Source: Candidatus Dadabacteria bacterium (GTDB lineage Bacteria > Desulfobacterota_D > UBA1144 > Nemesobacterales > UBA2774). From it: 50,446 bases of DNA. The stretch spans positions 1 to 50,446 of the forward strand of contig JAHKKQ010000002.1 in NCBI GenBank assembly GCA_020027805.1, given 5' to 3'. Below are positions 49,310 through 50,446 of the stretch, piece after piece; position 1 is the stretch's first letter, and every line of letters starts with the position of its first letter. The notes below the pieces were generated by a model that did not search any database, was not told where the DNA came from, and was given only the letters and a program-made list of their open reading frames with translations. The translations under genes and the position numbers were made by a program.

Positions 49310-50224
49310 TCAGCCTTTCATGAACATTTCCAGGATGGCTTTGCCTGTGTGCAGCTTGTTTTCGGCCTGCTCGAATATTATCGAATTGGGTCCGTCTGCT
49401 ACTTCGTTCGTAATCTCCTCTCCCCTGTGCGCCGGGAGGCAGTGCATCACGAACACCCCCTTTTTGGCGCGAGAGAGAAGCTCACCATTTATCTGGTAAG
49501 GCCTGAAGATTTTTTTCCTCTTCGCCGCGTCTTTTTCCTGTCCCATGCTGACCCAGACGTCCGTATATAATACGTCCGCGCCGGCCGCGGCTTTTGCCGG
49601 ATCGTTCAGGATCTCGATGTCCGCCTTACCGGGGGGCCCCTTTACGGAGAGCGCCTTGGGGTCGGGTTCGTAGCCTCTCGGTGTCGCGATCGAGAGCCGG
49701 AAGCCGAGAATCGCGGCTGCTCCCATAAACGAGTTGGCTACGTTGTTCCCATCGCCTATATAGGCGAATTTCATTTTCCCGGGGTCCAGGCCCATTTCTT
49801 TGATCGTAAACAGGTCCGACACTATCTGCGTGGGGTGCTCTAGATCCGTGAGCGCGTTTATAACTGGCACGCCCGCCGACCTTGCGAACTCTTCGAGCCT
49901 CTCCTGTTCATACGTCCTCAGGATTACGCCGTCCAGGTAGGAGGAAAGGATTTTAGACGTGTCGGAGATCGTTTCTCCCCTGCCGAGCTGCATATCGTTC
50001 GGATTCAGATAGAGGGAGTTTGCGCCGAGGTCGTTTATCGCCACTTCGAATGAAACCCGCGTCCTCGTCGAGAGCTTTTCAAAAACGAGCCCGATCGATT
50101 TACCGTTGAGAGAGGGGCGCGTCCTGCCGGATTTTTTTTCGGCTTTAAGCTTCGCGGCTCTTTTGAAAAGGGATTCGAGCTCCTTCTTTGTGAGATCGGA
50201 TATCCTGAGGAAGTGTCTAGGCAA
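49310..50224 (-). CDS. argF: Ornithine carbamoyltransferase
   Basis: 304 residues. Makes citrulline from ornithine and carbamoyl phosphate. The carbamoyl phosphate loop is KLSTRTRVSFEV (STRTR), with HPTQ in DLEHPTQIVSDL and HCLPAHRG near the C-terminus. The start is a TTG at 50224; MPRHFLRISDL fits the family and AGAGGT lies about five bases upstream. It overlaps the end of argD by eight bases, so expression is coupled to argD. Confidence 0.96.
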   Translation of the reverse strand: MPRHFLRISDLTKKELESLFKRAAKLKAEKKSGRTRPSLNGKSIGLVFEKLSTRTRVSFEVAINDLGANSLYLNPNDMQLGRGETISDTSKILSSYLDGVILRTYEQERLEEFARSAGVPVINALTDLEHPTQIVSDLFTIKEMGLDPGKMKFAYIGDGNNVANSFMGAAAILGFRLSIATPRGYEPDPKALSVKGPPGKADIEILNDPAKAAAGADVLYTDVWVSMGQEKDAAKRKKIFRPYQINGELLSRAKKGVFVMHCLPAHRGEEITNEVADGPNSIIFEQAENKLHTGKAILEMFMKG

Positions 50225-50446
50225 CGGTTACCTCTTTCAGCGATCTGCGGATTATTTTGAGCGCATGGTCGATCTCGTTCTTTTTCACGATAAGCGGCGG
50301 TAGTATCCTCATTACCTTCTGCTCGGTGAGTAAGGTGAGGAGCCCGCTGTTCGAGCACTTCCCGACCGCATCCTTTGCAGTCTCTGCGCTTATAAATTCG
50401 ATACCGAGTATCAGCCCTTTGCCTCTTACGTCCCTGACGAGTTCAC
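50217..50446 (-). CDS. argD: Acetylornithine aminotransferase, C-terminal part (truncated by window)
   Basis: About 75 C-terminal codons lie inside the window and the rest is beyond 50446. The visible end VRDVRGKGLILGIEF matches the C-terminal RGxGLxxGxE strand of class III (ArgD) aminotransferases, and MRILPPLIVKKNEID is the ArgD-type LRLxPPLxxxxxxID. PLP-dependent step of arginine synthesis. The stop overlaps the argF start by eight bases. Confidence 0.85.
   Translation of the reverse strand, partial: ELVRDVRGKGLILGIEFISAETAKDAVGKCSNSGLLTLLTEQKVMRILPPLIVKKNEIDHALKIIRRSLKEVTVA

Noticed and set aside
1..50446. CRISPR array, IS element, prophage or integron
   Set aside because: No regularly spaced repeats, transposase, integrase or phage structural genes were seen.

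Overview
The window reads as chromosomal core sequence from a Gram-negative, free-living bacterium. Evidence for the cell type is a soluble lytic transglycosylase, two apparent envelope lipoproteins, a PpiD/SurA-type periplasmic chaperone and type II secretion-like domains. The mix of genes for coenzyme F420 synthesis (cofD, cofG, cofH), a glycolate-oxidase-type operon, inositol phosphate synthase and a DUF4388/J-domain protein fits a deltaproteobacteria-like lineage (Desulfobacterota or a related candidate phylum such as Dadabacteria). That placement is inference; no 16S gene is present. GTG and TTG starts are common. No insertion sequence, phage or CRISPR array was seen.

Layout. 1-2.9 kb: the end of a methyltransferase gene, then (minus strand) rplM-rpsI-ino1. 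3-8.1 kb: glcD-glcE-DUF3891-glcF, a membrane-linked 2-hydroxyacid oxidase operon with an unknown enzyme inserted. 8.1-15.7 kb: a mixed region with two exported proteins (one metzincin-like), nhaA with a DUF1461 membrane protein, an F420-type LLM oxidoreductase, an EamA transporter, an orphan secretin N0-domain protein, a double-hotdog thioesterase and an NAD(P)-binding protein. 15.7-19.7 kb: two signalling proteins with closely related receiver domains, one a REC-PAS-GGDEF protein and one a hybrid histidine kinase, each preceded by a gap rich in inverted repeats.

19.7-28.4 kb: pepF, yqeY, hpt, tyrS, RNase P RNA lying just behind rnhA and a COG1579 zinc-ribbon gene, tRNA-Ile2(CAU), a lytic transglycosylase with a GspC-like N-terminal domain, a DUF35 OB-fold protein and thiD. 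28.4-31.6 kb: folD, folK, a pterin carbinolamine dehydratase, a small membrane protein and a MoxR ATPase. Between folD and folK lie two perfect DnaA boxes in inverted orientation. 31.6-42.5 kb: secA, smc, a DUF4388/J-domain/TPR protein and a PpiD-like chaperone, all on the minus strand.

42.7-46.3 kb: the F420 cluster cofD, cofG, cofH. 46.3-50.4 kb: rimO overlapped by a ClpX-like ATPase without a zinc-binding domain, a small exported protein behind a near-consensus promoter, argF and the end of argD.

Most genes are recognisable housekeeping functions. The most unusual items are a GspC HR-like domain fused to a transglycosylase together with an orphan GspD N0 domain elsewhere in the window (the two domains that contact each other in type II secretion), the DnaA-box/inverted-repeat island, the DUF3891 gene inside the glycolate oxidase operon, the nested inverted repeats beside the signalling genes, and the metzincin-like lipoprotein.
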